A stretch of 41,905 bases of DNA. It comes from Actinomycetota bacterium (GTDB lineage: Bacteria; Actinomycetota; Actinomycetes; S36-B12). This document shows positions 32,174-39,945 of the stretch, piece after piece. The translations under genes were made by a program, and so were the position numbers. Within the stretch, counting starts at the first letter, position 1, and every line of letters begins with the position of its first letter. The notes under the pieces were generated by a model. It saw nothing but the letters and a program-made list of their open reading frames with translations, did not search any database and was not told the DNA's origin. The DNA lies in the NCBI GenBank assembly GCA_009699315.1, contig WLOK01000006.1:1-41905 (forward strand), in the 5' to 3' direction.

Positions 32174-33618
32174 AGTGCCTCCTCCAAGATCTCTTCGGCT
32201 GTAACGTCCGCTCGAGCCCTCATCGACTCGATCCTTCCCGCGTTGACAATCCCAATCCGATCACCCACGGCCAGAGCATCGTCAACGTCGATTGTCAGCA
32301 CAATGACAGCTGCTCCGTCTCTGCTCACAACATCAATGAACTCGTACATCGCTGTGCGCGTCGCGACGTCGACACCCCGCGTCGGCTCGCAAAGAACGTA
32401 CACATCTGGATCGCGAAGCTTGGCGCGCCCAAAGATGACCTTCTGCTGGTTACCACCACTCAATCCCAAAATCTGGTAGTTATCGTTGGGTGGCTGGACG
32501 TTCAGACTGGTTACCAAATCTTGGGAACTGGCCTTCTCTTGCCCCCCGCGCACTATTCCCATACTCGACAAGGCCGCTAGGCCGCCGGCGGTTAGATTGC
32601 TGCGAACCTCAAGACCCGGCAGTACCGCCTGCCTCCGCCTGTCCTCCGGGACGAACGCGACGGTGCCCTTCTTGCCGTCGCGCCCTACCACCTCCAGCGA
32701 ACCGGCTGCGACCTTCTGCAGCCCGGCAATAACGTGACCAACTCCGTAGATGTTGGACGACAATGGGCCGACCAATGACACGACCTCGCCCGCACGTACC
32801 TCGAGATCTATCGGGCCGACGCCCTGGCACACGACCCCATGCATGCGAATCGCTGGCTCACCAAGCTCCTTCGGGCGCGAACGTATGAATGCGGCTTCGT
32901 CAGAGATGAACAGGGCATGCAGCTCGCTCACCGACGGGGTGGGACCATCGAACACAACTCGCCCGTCGCGCAATAGCGTCACATCATCGCAGTGCTCAAC
33001 CACTTCGTGAAGTCGGTGTGAGACGACGACCGCCGCTCCTCCTTCGGCGACGAACGCGCGTACCTTTGTTAGAAGCCAGTCACTTTCTGCCCGAGTGAGG
33101 GCAGCGGTTACTTCGTCGAGGAACAGAACTGTCGCCTGTTCTCCAAGCATCCGGGCGACTGCAACTAGGGACTTGACTCCGAGAGAGCACGCCGCAAGCG
33201 GTGTTTCAGGGTCTAAGGACAAGTCCATTCGCGCAAGTTCTTCAATCGCCGATGCTCGCTCTGCGCGTCGGTCGACAAGCACCCCTAGCCTTCGGTGCGC
33301 CGGACGACCCAGCATGAGGTTCTCGCGTATGGTCAAGGCGTCCACGAGGCCAAGCTCCTGATGGACAAAGCCCAACTTGCCTGGCTGGCCTTGAGGCCCA
33401 ACGCCGAGCGTGAATTCACCGGCATCGGCCGAGTGCACGCCGGAAAGAATTTTGATCAGGGTCGACTTTCCAGCGCCATTCGCACCGAGTAGCGCGTGAA
33501 TTCTGCCGGGCCGAATACAGATGCTCACGCCATCTAACGCAACGTTTGATCCAAAGCCTTTTCGCAGCCCCTTGATCTCCAACGCCGCACCTGATCCGGA
33601 GACAGACAGTTGACTCAT
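32170..33618 (-). CDS. ABC transporter double ATPase, RbsA/MglA type
   Basis: The 482-aa product is two fused ATPase domains. Domain 1 has a good Walker A (GANGAGKST, about 45-53) and Walker B (TVLFLDEVTAAL), but its signature is SLGVKSLVAVAR instead of LSxGxxQ. Domain 2 has a good signature (LGLSGGNQQKVIFGRA) and Walker B (VLCEPTRGVDV), but its Walker A is degenerate (LVGPLSSNIYGVGHVI, no GK[ST]). So one canonical site can form from domain 1 Walker A and domain 2 signature, and the other is dead. Degenerate second Walker A motifs are known in CUT2 ATPases; the changed LSGGQ in domain 1 makes the asymmetry complete. It lies between a strong hairpin and the permease. Confidence 0.93.
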   Translation of the reverse strand: MSQLSVSGSGAALEIKGLRKGFGSNVALDGVSICIRPGRIHALLGANGAGKSTLIKILSGVHSADAGEFTLGVGPQGQPGKLGFVHQELGLVDALTIRENLMLGRPAHRRLGVLVDRRAERASAIEELARMDLSLDPETPLAACSLGVKSLVAVARMLGEQATVLFLDEVTAALTRAESDWLLTKVRAFVAEGGAAVVVSHRLHEVVEHCDDVTLLRDGRVVFDGPTPSVSELHALFISDEAAFIRSRPKELGEPAIRMHGVVCQGVGPIDLEVRAGEVVSLVGPLSSNIYGVGHVIAGLQKVAAGSLEVVGRDGKKGTVAFVPEDRRRQAVLPGLEVRSNLTAGGLAALSSMGIVRGGQEKASSQDLVTSLNVQPPNDNYQILGLSGGNQQKVIFGRAKLRDPDVYVLCEPTRGVDVATRTAMYEFIDVVSRDGAAVIVLTIDVDDALAVGDRIGIVNAGRIESMRARADVTAEEILEEAL

Positions 33619-33683
33619 GATTACTCACACCTTCGGTGTCTTGGTGGGCCTGGCAAAAGTGGGATACCGGCGAAAGGCAAATT

Positions 33684-33719
33684 GGCTGGGTGGCCCGTCC
33701 GATGACGGACCACCCAGCC
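33684..33719. promoter_or_regulatory. Strong stem-loop between binding-protein and ATPase genes
   Basis: GGCTGGGTGGCCCGTC pairs with GACGGACCACCCAGCC around a CGAT loop: 16-bp arms with a single mismatch. Six T follow on the plus strand (33724-33729), not on the coding strand. On the minus strand it probably protects the binding-protein mRNA 3' end and lowers ATPase/permease expression, as in other importer operons. For plus-strand transcripts it would act as a terminator. Confidence 0.7.
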
Positions 33720-33731
33720 GATATTTTTTGC

Positions 33732-34904
33732 CTAGGAGATGCCCCACTCCGCCTTATAGGTGGCGCGGAAGTCCGGAAGAATCGGTGTCTGTCCTGCCGG
33801 CGGGAAGTTCACCGTTGCCGTCACAAACTCCGAGGGAAGCATAACGTCGGTAACTGTCTGCCCAGCAAGGATGCGACCGGCCAAGTCAGCGCTCGCCCAA
33901 CCCATCCACTCCAACGGATCGTCGGAGCACTGCACCTGTGCACCGCCCGCGCCGATGATCTCCAGGTTCTGGGGATCGCAACCGACCGAAACGACCTTCA
34001 CATCATCGCGTCCTGCAGCCTTGATGGCTTCGAGCGCACCGACGATCGGGAAGTCTGCGCCACCGATGATCCAGTTGAGTTCACCGGGACCATATTTCTG
34101 CAGCAGTGAGGTCACCTCGTCGCGGATCAGCTGCTGCTGCTCCGGCACGAGCGGGATCTCCTTGACGTCCAGAACTGTGCAGGTTGCGCATTCAGTGAGA
34201 ACCTTGATCGCCTGATCGGCGCGTGTCTTGATCGAGGTGGTGGGTGTGGAGGTGTAGACGATCGCCTTGACATCACCATTTGACGAAGAGATGGCGAAGT
34301 TTGCCATCTGGTTTCCCTGGGCGATGGCATCCGCATCGGCGTTCGCGGCAGCCTTGAGGTCTGACGGAAGTGCAGCGTTGCTGCAGTTCAGGCAGACGAG
34401 GGGGATACCGGCAGCAGCAGCGGCCTTGTAGGCCTCTGGCACCGTCGCGGCCGCAGCCACCGAAGCGATGATCAGGTCGACCTTCTTGTCGACAAGCTCC
34501 ATGATCGCCTTGGTGTATCCGGGTGGGGAGAGTTGCCCGTCGGTCATGATGGCTGTGTAGCCCATGGCCTCGACCGCCTCGACTGCGGCGTCCGCCATGC
34601 GCTTGCACGGGGTTGCAATCTGGCCACAAGACATGACACCAATGGTCATGCCCGGCTTCGGGGTGAAGTCGGGTCCAACCGCGGCGACCATGCCAACGGG
34701 CGAGGAAACCGAAGTGATGTACTCTTTCGCCACTGAAACCGCGTCAGGCGTGCTTGCGCTCGTCGCTGCAGAGGAAGAGGCCGGAGCACTCGACGCAGTG
34801 GTTGTCGGTGCGGCAGAGGTCGAAGTGCCCGGTGTTGACGACCCGCAGGCCGACAGGAGGAAGGCCACCACAACGGGTACGGCCCAAAGGAACTTCCGAT
34901 TCAT
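33732..34904 (-). CDS. Substrate-binding lipoprotein of the CUT2-type ABC importer, cysteine-rich
   Basis: I start at the ATG at 34904 (MNRKFLWAVPVVV, 390 aa), which gives a proper lipoprotein signal with lipobox LLSAC. A Ser/Thr/Ala-rich linker (about 20-55) precedes a periplasmic-binding-protein type I fold: MTIGVMSCGQIATPCKRMADAAVEAVEAMGY, VDLIIASVAAAATVPEAYKAAAAAGIPLVCLNC, NWIIGGADFPIVGALEAIKAAG and VKVVSVGCDPQNLEI. The mature domain holds seven further cysteines (MSCG, PCKR, LNCS, ECATC, GCDP, QCSD), unusual for this family, suggesting disulfides. It would capture the substrate outside the membrane. Ligand identity is unknown. Confidence 0.92.
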   Translation of the reverse strand: MNRKFLWAVPVVVAFLLSACGSSTPGTSTSAAPTTTASSAPASSSAATSASTPDAVSVAKEYITSVSSPVGMVAAVGPDFTPKPGMTIGVMSCGQIATPCKRMADAAVEAVEAMGYTAIMTDGQLSPPGYTKAIMELVDKKVDLIIASVAAAATVPEAYKAAAAAGIPLVCLNCSNAALPSDLKAAANADADAIAQGNQMANFAISSSNGDVKAIVYTSTPTTSIKTRADQAIKVLTECATCTVLDVKEIPLVPEQQQLIRDEVTSLLQKYGPGELNWIIGGADFPIVGALEAIKAAGRDDVKVVSVGCDPQNLEIIGAGGAQVQCSDDPLEWMGWASADLAGRILAGQTVTDVMLPSEFVTATVNFPPAGQTPILPDFRATYKAEWGIS

Positions 34905-35319
34905 TGGCTTAACTCCAGGGGTAGTAGAAAATATGGTGGCGGTTGCCTGACCAGTGAGCGAGCACTTTTCGTTGCGACCCCGGAGCAACACGAGCGTTGG
35001 GGCCAATCCACTGATATTTCGATACTTCTATGAAATTGCTATCATTGGACTGTTAGGAACCTAGATGTGACCCAATCCCCTGTCAAGAACTTCTGCACAA
35101 TTGTTATACGAGTCTTCGAAAGGGCCCTCGCCGGTGATCAATGACGAATTGGGATACCACTTCGTTGGCAATGCAGCAGCCGTCATGGATTGATCCGGAT
35201 GTGCGTTGATTAGACCCCGGTCTGGCAGAGCCGCTGGAGCCAATAGAGAAGCGAGATCGGTCGCGTGACCGGCGGCCCCACCTGGGGGGGTTCTCCTACG
35301 ACGTCAAGAGTCTTCTGCA
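34905..35319. other. 415-bp intergenic region upstream of the ABC importer
   Basis: It holds no convincing gene (the 60-aa ORF 35061-35243 is not protein-like). It contains the promoter of the binding-protein gene, a small hairpin CGGTC-gcgt-GACCG (35258-35271), and CCCC-acct-GGGG (35276-35287) after the oxygenase gene, which could be weak transcription-end structures. Confidence 0.6.
35058..35086 (-). promoter_or_regulatory. Promoter for the ABC importer genes
   Basis: On the minus strand a perfect TTGACA (35086-35081) is followed after exactly 17 bp by TAGGTT (35063-35058). The -10 region overlaps a small palindrome TAGG-tt-CCTA. The leader to the ATG at 34904 is about 150 nt. The arrangement matches that of the mmsA promoter. 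Confidence 0.5.
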
Positions 35320-36498
35320 TCAGGTCATCGGAATACCGGGTTCCTCGCCAACGAGGAAACGACCGTAGCCTGAATACACCAGATCCCAGGCAACGCCGTA
35401 GTGGTGAGAGGCCGCCACGATGTCGCGGTTGAACTGCTCAAGTTGGTCGCCCTGGAACAGCGAGTGAGCACCACCCACCTCATATAGGCGTGTGACAGCC
35501 TGTGTGGCAGTCTTGGCGGCCCAGCCGAGGTTGCGGCGGAAGTTAAGGCGGTCCTCCATCGTGACCGGAATCCCCGCCTCGGCTTTGGCTTTCATATCTG
35601 CGTACGCCTGACGGGCAACGATCCGAGCTGCATCGAGGTCGGCCGAAGTCTCGCCCATCTTGTGCTGTACCTCCGGCCGCGTAGACACCTTGATGCCACT
35701 GAGTCCGCCGATGTTCTGTGTCGTCCGAGCCACAAAGACTTCGAAGGCACCACTCGCCAAGCCGAGAATGGTACCCATGATGCCAGCGGGGAATGTCACC
35801 GCTAGCGGCAACTTTAGCCATGGATTCGAGTACATCTCGGCCCCAACTGAAGTTCCTTCACTCGGACCGCCCAAGCCGAGCAGGCGGTGCTCCGGCACAA
35901 AGAGATCCTGTGTGGCAACGTCTTTACTTCCCGTTCCACGCAGCCCTGTTGTGTGCCAGGTGTCGATGATGGTTACGTCGGATGCGGGAACCAAATGTAC
36001 CAACGGGCCTACCTCTGTCATCGCGTTAACAACGATCCAATCCGAGTGGTCGATGCCACTTGCGAAGTCCCATTGGCCACTGATGACGGCGCCGCCATCC
36101 ACCTTCTTGGATTGGGCCCGCATGGGACTGAACCCTGTGGCCACGCGCGCCAACTTACCGCCGGCGAACATATCGGACTGCGCCTCAGCGCTGAACATCG
36201 CAGCGAAGACGCTGTGTACCGCCCAGTTTCCCGCACACCACGCAGTCGCGCCGCATCCCCGTGCAAGTTCGTAACTTACCTCCATAATGACATCGGCTCC
36301 GAGATCCGCTCCGCCAAGCTCCTGTGGCGCGGCCACACTGATGACGCCGAGCGCGTCGATGTCCCGGACCGATGCGTCCGTCAATGACCGACGCGCGTCC
36401 GTCTCGGCGCGGCGCTCTCGCAACGTTGGGACGAGGGCCCGTGCTTGGTCGAGCATCCGTGAGCGAGTGACGGTGACTTCATACGTCGATGTGGTCAT
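35320..36498 (-). CDS. Flavin-dependent monooxygenase, HsaA/HpaH (acyl-CoA-dehydrogenase fold) type
   Basis: The 392-aa product has the acyl-CoA dehydrogenase fold but lacks the EGTxxxQ end of true dehydrogenases. Segments typical of two-component FMNH2 oxygenases are RSLTDASVRDIDALGVISVAAPQELGGAD, GCGATAWCAGNWAVHS, SGQWDFASGIDHSDWIVVNA, WHTTGLRGTGSKDV, and the end YEVGGAHSLFQGDQLEQFNRDIVAASHHY. This group includes HsaA (3-HSA hydroxylase of steroid breakdown) and p-hydroxyphenylacetate hydroxylase C2. It would hydroxylate a phenol ortho to the OH using FMNH2 from the IclR-fused flavin reductase. Its ATG overlaps the stop of the PPOX gene by 4 bp. Confidence 0.9.
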   Translation of the reverse strand: MTTSTYEVTVTRSRMLDQARALVPTLRERRAETDARRSLTDASVRDIDALGVISVAAPQELGGADLGADVIMEVSYELARGCGATAWCAGNWAVHSVFAAMFSAEAQSDMFAGGKLARVATGFSPMRAQSKKVDGGAVISGQWDFASGIDHSDWIVVNAMTEVGPLVHLVPASDVTIIDTWHTTGLRGTGSKDVATQDLFVPEHRLLGLGGPSEGTSVGAEMYSNPWLKLPLAVTFPAGIMGTILGLASGAFEVFVARTTQNIGGLSGIKVSTRPEVQHKMGETSADLDAARIVARQAYADMKAKAEAGIPVTMEDRLNFRRNLGWAAKTATQAVTRLYEVGGAHSLFQGDQLEQFNRDIVAASHHYGVAWDLVYSGYGRFLVGEEPGIPMT

Positions 36499-36977
36499 CG
36501 TGATTCTTCTCCAGTGTTGGGGTGCGTGGCGTCGGCCTCATCTGAGACTGCTTTGAGCTGAGCCTTCGCTGCTGAGAGGTTCGCATCGATGTGGATGATG
36601 TGTTGAGGCTCCACCTTGATAAGAACGCGCTGCTCGCCTTCATACCCGAACGGGTAGTCGATACCCATATACCGATGAGCAAGTACATTGATGTGTTCCT
36701 GTGCGCCCGTGTGCGTGAGCTCGACGGCCCGCCCTGTCACCTGAATGTAATTGGCAGGATTACTCGAGCTGACGACGAGTATCGTCACTCGGTTGTCATG
36801 GCGCAGTCGATCCGGCCACTTACGGCCCTCGCGGGAGTTGACGAATAGTGCATCCCCCTCAACGTTGAACCAGACCGGTTGGGCCTGGGGGGTGCCGTCA
36901 GCTTCAAGGGTGATGACGCAGGCGAGATTCGCCTCTTCGAAGAACTCACGATGATCCACAGAAAATGGAACCGACAT
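36495..36977 (-). CDS. PPOX-class F420/FMN-binding split-barrel protein, second copy
   Basis: I start at the ATG at 36977 (MSVPFSVDHREF, 160 aa) with GAGAGG upstream. It has the split-barrel pattern CVITLEADGTPQAQPVWFNVEGD, LFVNSREGRKWPDRLRHDNRV and ANYIQVTGRAVEL, and the YMGIDYPFGYEGEQRVLIKV signature shared with the copy at 27906. It overlaps the oxygenase start by 4 bp, so both are made together. An F420H2- or FMNH2-dependent reductase role is possible. The C-terminal extension (about 145-160) is specific to this copy. Confidence 0.88.
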   Translation of the reverse strand: MSVPFSVDHREFFEEANLACVITLEADGTPQAQPVWFNVEGDALFVNSREGRKWPDRLRHDNRVTILVVSSSNPANYIQVTGRAVELTHTGAQEHINVLAHRYMGIDYPFGYEGEQRVLIKVEPQHIIHIDANLSAAKAQLKAVSDEADATHPNTGEESR

Positions 36978-37030
36978 GGGACAACCTCTCTTTGGGGGCA
37001 TGGTTCACGAGTCGTACTGGTCTCAATTGG

Positions 37031-37942
37031 CTATCGGGCCTGCTTCGTTCGCACTAGGTATTCGGGCCACGTCACCGGTGAACGACCGAGCAACATGTTG
37101 GCCACGAGGGAATTTCCACCCTTGAAGCCGTACTTCGAGAAGTAGTCGAACATCTCCGCGTAGCACTCCCGACGGTATGGCGAGGAGAAGTCCTCACCCC
37201 TGACCGCAGCCCACTCCTCGAGCGTGATTTCCCGAGATTCAATGGTGCTCCCGAGCGCTTCGGACATCAGCCCACCTATCTCGGCGATCGTCAGCATCCC
37301 GCCTGAACACAGTTCGAAGGTGCCGTTGTCCATGCTCGAGGTCAACAGTGAGGTCGCTGCGATCTCAGCAACATCGTTGAAATCGACCCAGGCAAGAGGC
37401 ACGTCGATTGGGTATGGCCTGCCCACCCACCCCAGCTCCGAGATCCGATCGAGGTGAGGAAGGGTCTGCATGAACATCGCCGGCTGGAGGATGACGCTGG
37501 ATAGCGATGTTCGAGCAAGTGCCTCTTCAACCTGAAGGGACTCCTGATGGTTCGGAATCGGTGCATGCGAGTTGATCATGGAAATCACGACGATGCGCGA
37601 AACTCCGGATTCCTCGGCGGCCTTAATGAAGGCACGTCCCAACGCCGCTTCGTCCGGAACCGCTCGCGGACTGAAATAGAACGCCGACTCAACGCCGGCC
37701 ATCGCAGTTCGGAGATCGTCGGGATGCCGCAGATCGGCGCGCACCACTTCGTCTGCGCCAGCCTTTCGAGCCTGTTGCTCGCCGACGTCAGACCGGGCTA
37801 TGCCTCGAACAATTGCACCTCGTCCACTCAAAGCACGAACGACCGCACCGCCGGTGGGCCCGGACGCACCGACGACGAGAACGCGCCCAGCCGATGCGCC
37901 ATCGTCGCCAGTTGGGAAAAGGATGGGAGGAATCTTTTTCAT
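37031..37942 (-). CDS. NmrA-like NAD(P)-binding protein
   Basis: The 303-aa product has the atypical SDR motif VLVVGASGPTGGAVVRAL (about 21-38), a following GIARS that can bind NADPH phosphate, VRADLRHPDDLRTAMAGVESAFYFSP, and the motif VVISMINSHAPIP where atypical SDRs have their active-site region. No YxxxK is evident, so it may be a redox sensor or an isoflavone-reductase-like enzyme. It is first in the NmrA-PPOX-oxygenase unit. No ribosome-binding site precedes the ATG, and a TAGAAT box lies only 6 bp upstream, so a leaderless mRNA is possible. Confidence 0.85.
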   Translation of the reverse strand: MKKIPPILFPTGDDGASAGRVLVVGASGPTGGAVVRALSGRGAIVRGIARSDVGEQQARKAGADEVVRADLRHPDDLRTAMAGVESAFYFSPRAVPDEAALGRAFIKAAEESGVSRIVVISMINSHAPIPNHQESLQVEEALARTSLSSVILQPAMFMQTLPHLDRISELGWVGRPYPIDVPLAWVDFNDVAEIAATSLLTSSMDNGTFELCSGGMLTIAEIGGLMSEALGSTIESREITLEEWAAVRGEDFSSPYRRECYAEMFDYFSKYGFKGGNSLVANMLLGRSPVTWPEYLVRTKQAR

Positions 37943-37948
37943 GCTACG

Positions 37949-37954
37949 ATTCTA
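37949..37954 (-). promoter_or_regulatory. -10 box close to the NmrA-like start
   Basis: TAGAAT ends 6 bp before the ATG at 37942, the spacing expected for leaderless transcripts, which are common in actinobacteria. No convincing -35 box is seen. Confidence 0.3.
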
Positions 37955-37992
37955 ATTGCTTCATACTATTATGCACGGTAATTACTCATATT

Positions 37993-38007
37993 CGCTGAAA
38001 ATCAGCG
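37993..38007. promoter_or_regulatory. Hairpin CGCTGA-aaa-TCAGCG in the divergent region
   Basis: Perfect 6-bp arms between the divergent NmrA-like gene and the ribBA remnant; a candidate regulator site. The motif TACTATT occurs on both sides of it (37964-37970 and 38064-38070). Confidence 0.3.
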
Positions 38008-38140
38008 ACCCGGCGCCCAATACCTAAAGTTGCGAATTATCGCCAATAGTTCACATTTCATCGTACTATTGCATCCTTGATGGGATCGTCACAGGACGGT
38101 GTCTGCGGCTGTACGGACCAGGGACTCGGAGGCATTTCAG

Positions 38141-38698
38141 ATGATTCCCGTACACGCCATGTTCGACGAGGCGCTCGACGAACGACCATTTGCTCTCGAT
38201 CCCGCCCCGACGGGCGCGCTCACCGTCGTACCTTCACTTGACCAACTCGACAGTGATGAATCCGCGATCGAATCGATGTGCAGGTGCGAAGCTGTAGTCG
38301 TTGTTGACGATAAGGATCGGGAGAGCGAGGGCGATCTGATTTTCGTCGCTGGCCAGGCCACTCCACAGATGAGGGGGGCCGTTCCCGGCGGAGTCCTCGT
38401 TCGCCCTGGCCATGCCAAGGCAGCCGTTGACTTGACGCGCATGGCTGGTCTTTCGCCGGCTGGGGGCCGTACGCGAACTTACCAACGACGACTGAACAAT
38501 GGTGCGGCGCCCGAATGCCGCGTGTTTGCCAACAAACACCGCGTCACGATGATCGCCATCGCCGATCTCATCAGGTATCGCCGCCAAACGGAGTCACTTG
38601 TCGAGCGGGTCGCATTGGCTCCCATTCCCACGTCCTTCGGTGACTTCACCGCCGTCGGTTTCCGCAGCCAGCCAGAACAGGATGGGAACCAGCCTTGA
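38141..38698 (+). pseudogene. Decayed ribBA copy (internally deleted, frame-scrambled RibB plus RibA stub)
   Basis: An ORF of 185 aa from the ATG at 38141 (CGGAGG upstream) is clearly derived from RibBA. VVVVDDKDRESEGDLIFVAGQAT matches RibB, then about 85 residues are missing before GGVLVRPGHAKAAVDLTRMAGLSPAGG. The next stretch (RTRTYQRRLNNGAAPECR) is out of register. Removing one G from the run at 38462-38466 restores VRELTNDD-TMVRRP, the RibB DDGTM motif, with a TGA at 38493-38495 where Gly should be. A second shift returns to NKHRVTMIAIADLIRYRRQTE, then SFGDFTAVGFRS, the first residues of the RibA domain, and a stop. Substrate-binding and catalytic residues are lost. Its stop overlaps the next gene's TTG (TTGA). 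Confidence 0.82.
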
Positions 38699-39855
38699 CC
38701 AGTCAGATGATCACCGTGGAGTTGCGTGCCCTGCAGGACGTCGTCAGGCAGTTCGCCAACGACGTGATTGCGCCCGTCATTGCCAAGCACTACGAGGATT
38801 GCACCTTTCCTTACGAGGTCATCAGCAAGATTGGTGATCTCGGCCTGTTCGGACTCCCCTTTTCCGAGGAATACGGCGGCGGCGGCGGCGACTACTTCGC
38901 GCTGTGCCTTGTACTCGAGGAGATCGCGCGAGTCGACTCATCGGTGGCCATCACCCTCGAGGCGGCAGTCTCACTCGGGGCGATGCCCATCTACAAGTTC
39001 GGTACCGAGGAGCAGAAGCAAGAGTGGTTGCCGCAGTTGTCATCCGGCCGCATGATCGGCGCATTCGGACTCACCGAGCCGGAAGCTGGCAGCGACGCTG
39101 GTGGAACCAAGACGACTGCGCGACTCGAGGGCGGCGAGTGGCTCATCAATGGGTCCAAGTCGTTCATCACTAACTCTGGAACAGACATCACTGGGTTGAT
39201 AACCGTCACCGCGGTGACAGGGACGCTGCCGAACGGTGGCAAGGAGATCTCCACGATCATCGTGCCTGCAGGAACACCGGGTTTGATCGTCGCTCCGAAG
39301 TACTCGAAGGTCGGATGGAACGCATCCGACACCCACGAACTGGCCTTTAGCGATGTGCGGGTCCCCGAATCCAACTTGCTTGGTATTCGAGGACAGGGCT
39401 TTGCCCAATTCCTCCGGATTCTCGATGAGGGCCGGATCGCAATCGCAGCGCTCTCGGTCGGACTAGCGCAGGGGTGTCTCGACGAGTCATTGAAGTACGC
39501 CAACACGCGCATGGCGTTCGGCCGCACGATCGGCACCAACCAATCGATCGCGTTCAAGATCGCCGACATGGAGGTGCGCAGTCACACCGCGCGTCTTGCC
39601 TACTACGACGCGGCGGCTCGGATGCTCCGCGGCGAGGACTTCAAACGCCATGCGGCGATCGCCAAGCTGTACGCGTCCGAGATCGCGGTCACCAATGCTC
39701 GCGAGGCAACCCAGATCCACGGTGGATACGGCTACATGAACGAGTATCCCGTCGCACGGATGTGGCGAGACTCCAAAATCCTTGAGATCGGCGAAGGCAC
39801 AAGCGAAGTCCAGCGCATGCTCATAGCTCGCGACCTCGGAGTGCGGGCCTCATAG
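38695..39855 (+). CDS. Acyl-CoA dehydrogenase
   Basis: The product is 386 aa from the TTG at 38695, overlapping the remnant's TGA; an ATG at 38707 (MITVELRALQ) is an alternative. The family signatures are AFGLTEPEAGSDAGGTKTTA (FAD/substrate loop), QIHGGYGYMNEYPVARMWRD and the end LEIGEGTSEVQRMLIARDLG with the catalytic-base Glu in EGTSE. RMAFGRTIGTNQSIAFKIADME is also typical. It should introduce a 2,3-double bond into an acyl-CoA and pass electrons to ETF. In context it could dehydrogenate a CoA thioester from the ADP-forming synthetase, feeding the crotonase and Ccr enzymes. Confidence 0.94.
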   Translation: MTSQMITVELRALQDVVRQFANDVIAPVIAKHYEDCTFPYEVISKIGDLGLFGLPFSEEYGGGGGDYFALCLVLEEIARVDSSVAITLEAAVSLGAMPIYKFGTEEQKQEWLPQLSSGRMIGAFGLTEPEAGSDAGGTKTTARLEGGEWLINGSKSFITNSGTDITGLITVTAVTGTLPNGGKEISTIIVPAGTPGLIVAPKYSKVGWNASDTHELAFSDVRVPESNLLGIRGQGFAQFLRILDEGRIAIAALSVGLAQGCLDESLKYANTRMAFGRTIGTNQSIAFKIADMEVRSHTARLAYYDAAARMLRGEDFKRHAAIAKLYASEIAVTNAREATQIHGGYGYMNEYPVARMWRDSKILEIGEGTSEVQRMLIARDLGVRAS

Positions 39856-39945
39856 CGGAGTGAGGTGCGCTGGATGACTCGCCCAGACAGTCCAGCCCGC
39901 ATCAGAACTTGGGCGATCATTGGAGCGGCCCACTAAGGAGATTGC

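Noticed and set aside
35061-35243. 60-aa minus ORF in the gap upstream of the ABC importer
   Set aside because: No ribosome-binding site or motif, and it covers the promoter of the binding-protein gene.
38695-39855. Considered whether the acyl-CoA dehydrogenase might be another flavin-dependent monooxygenase
   Set aside because: It keeps the catalytic-base EGTSE motif and the IHGGYGYMNEYP segment of true dehydrogenases, unlike the HsaA-type gene at 35320.
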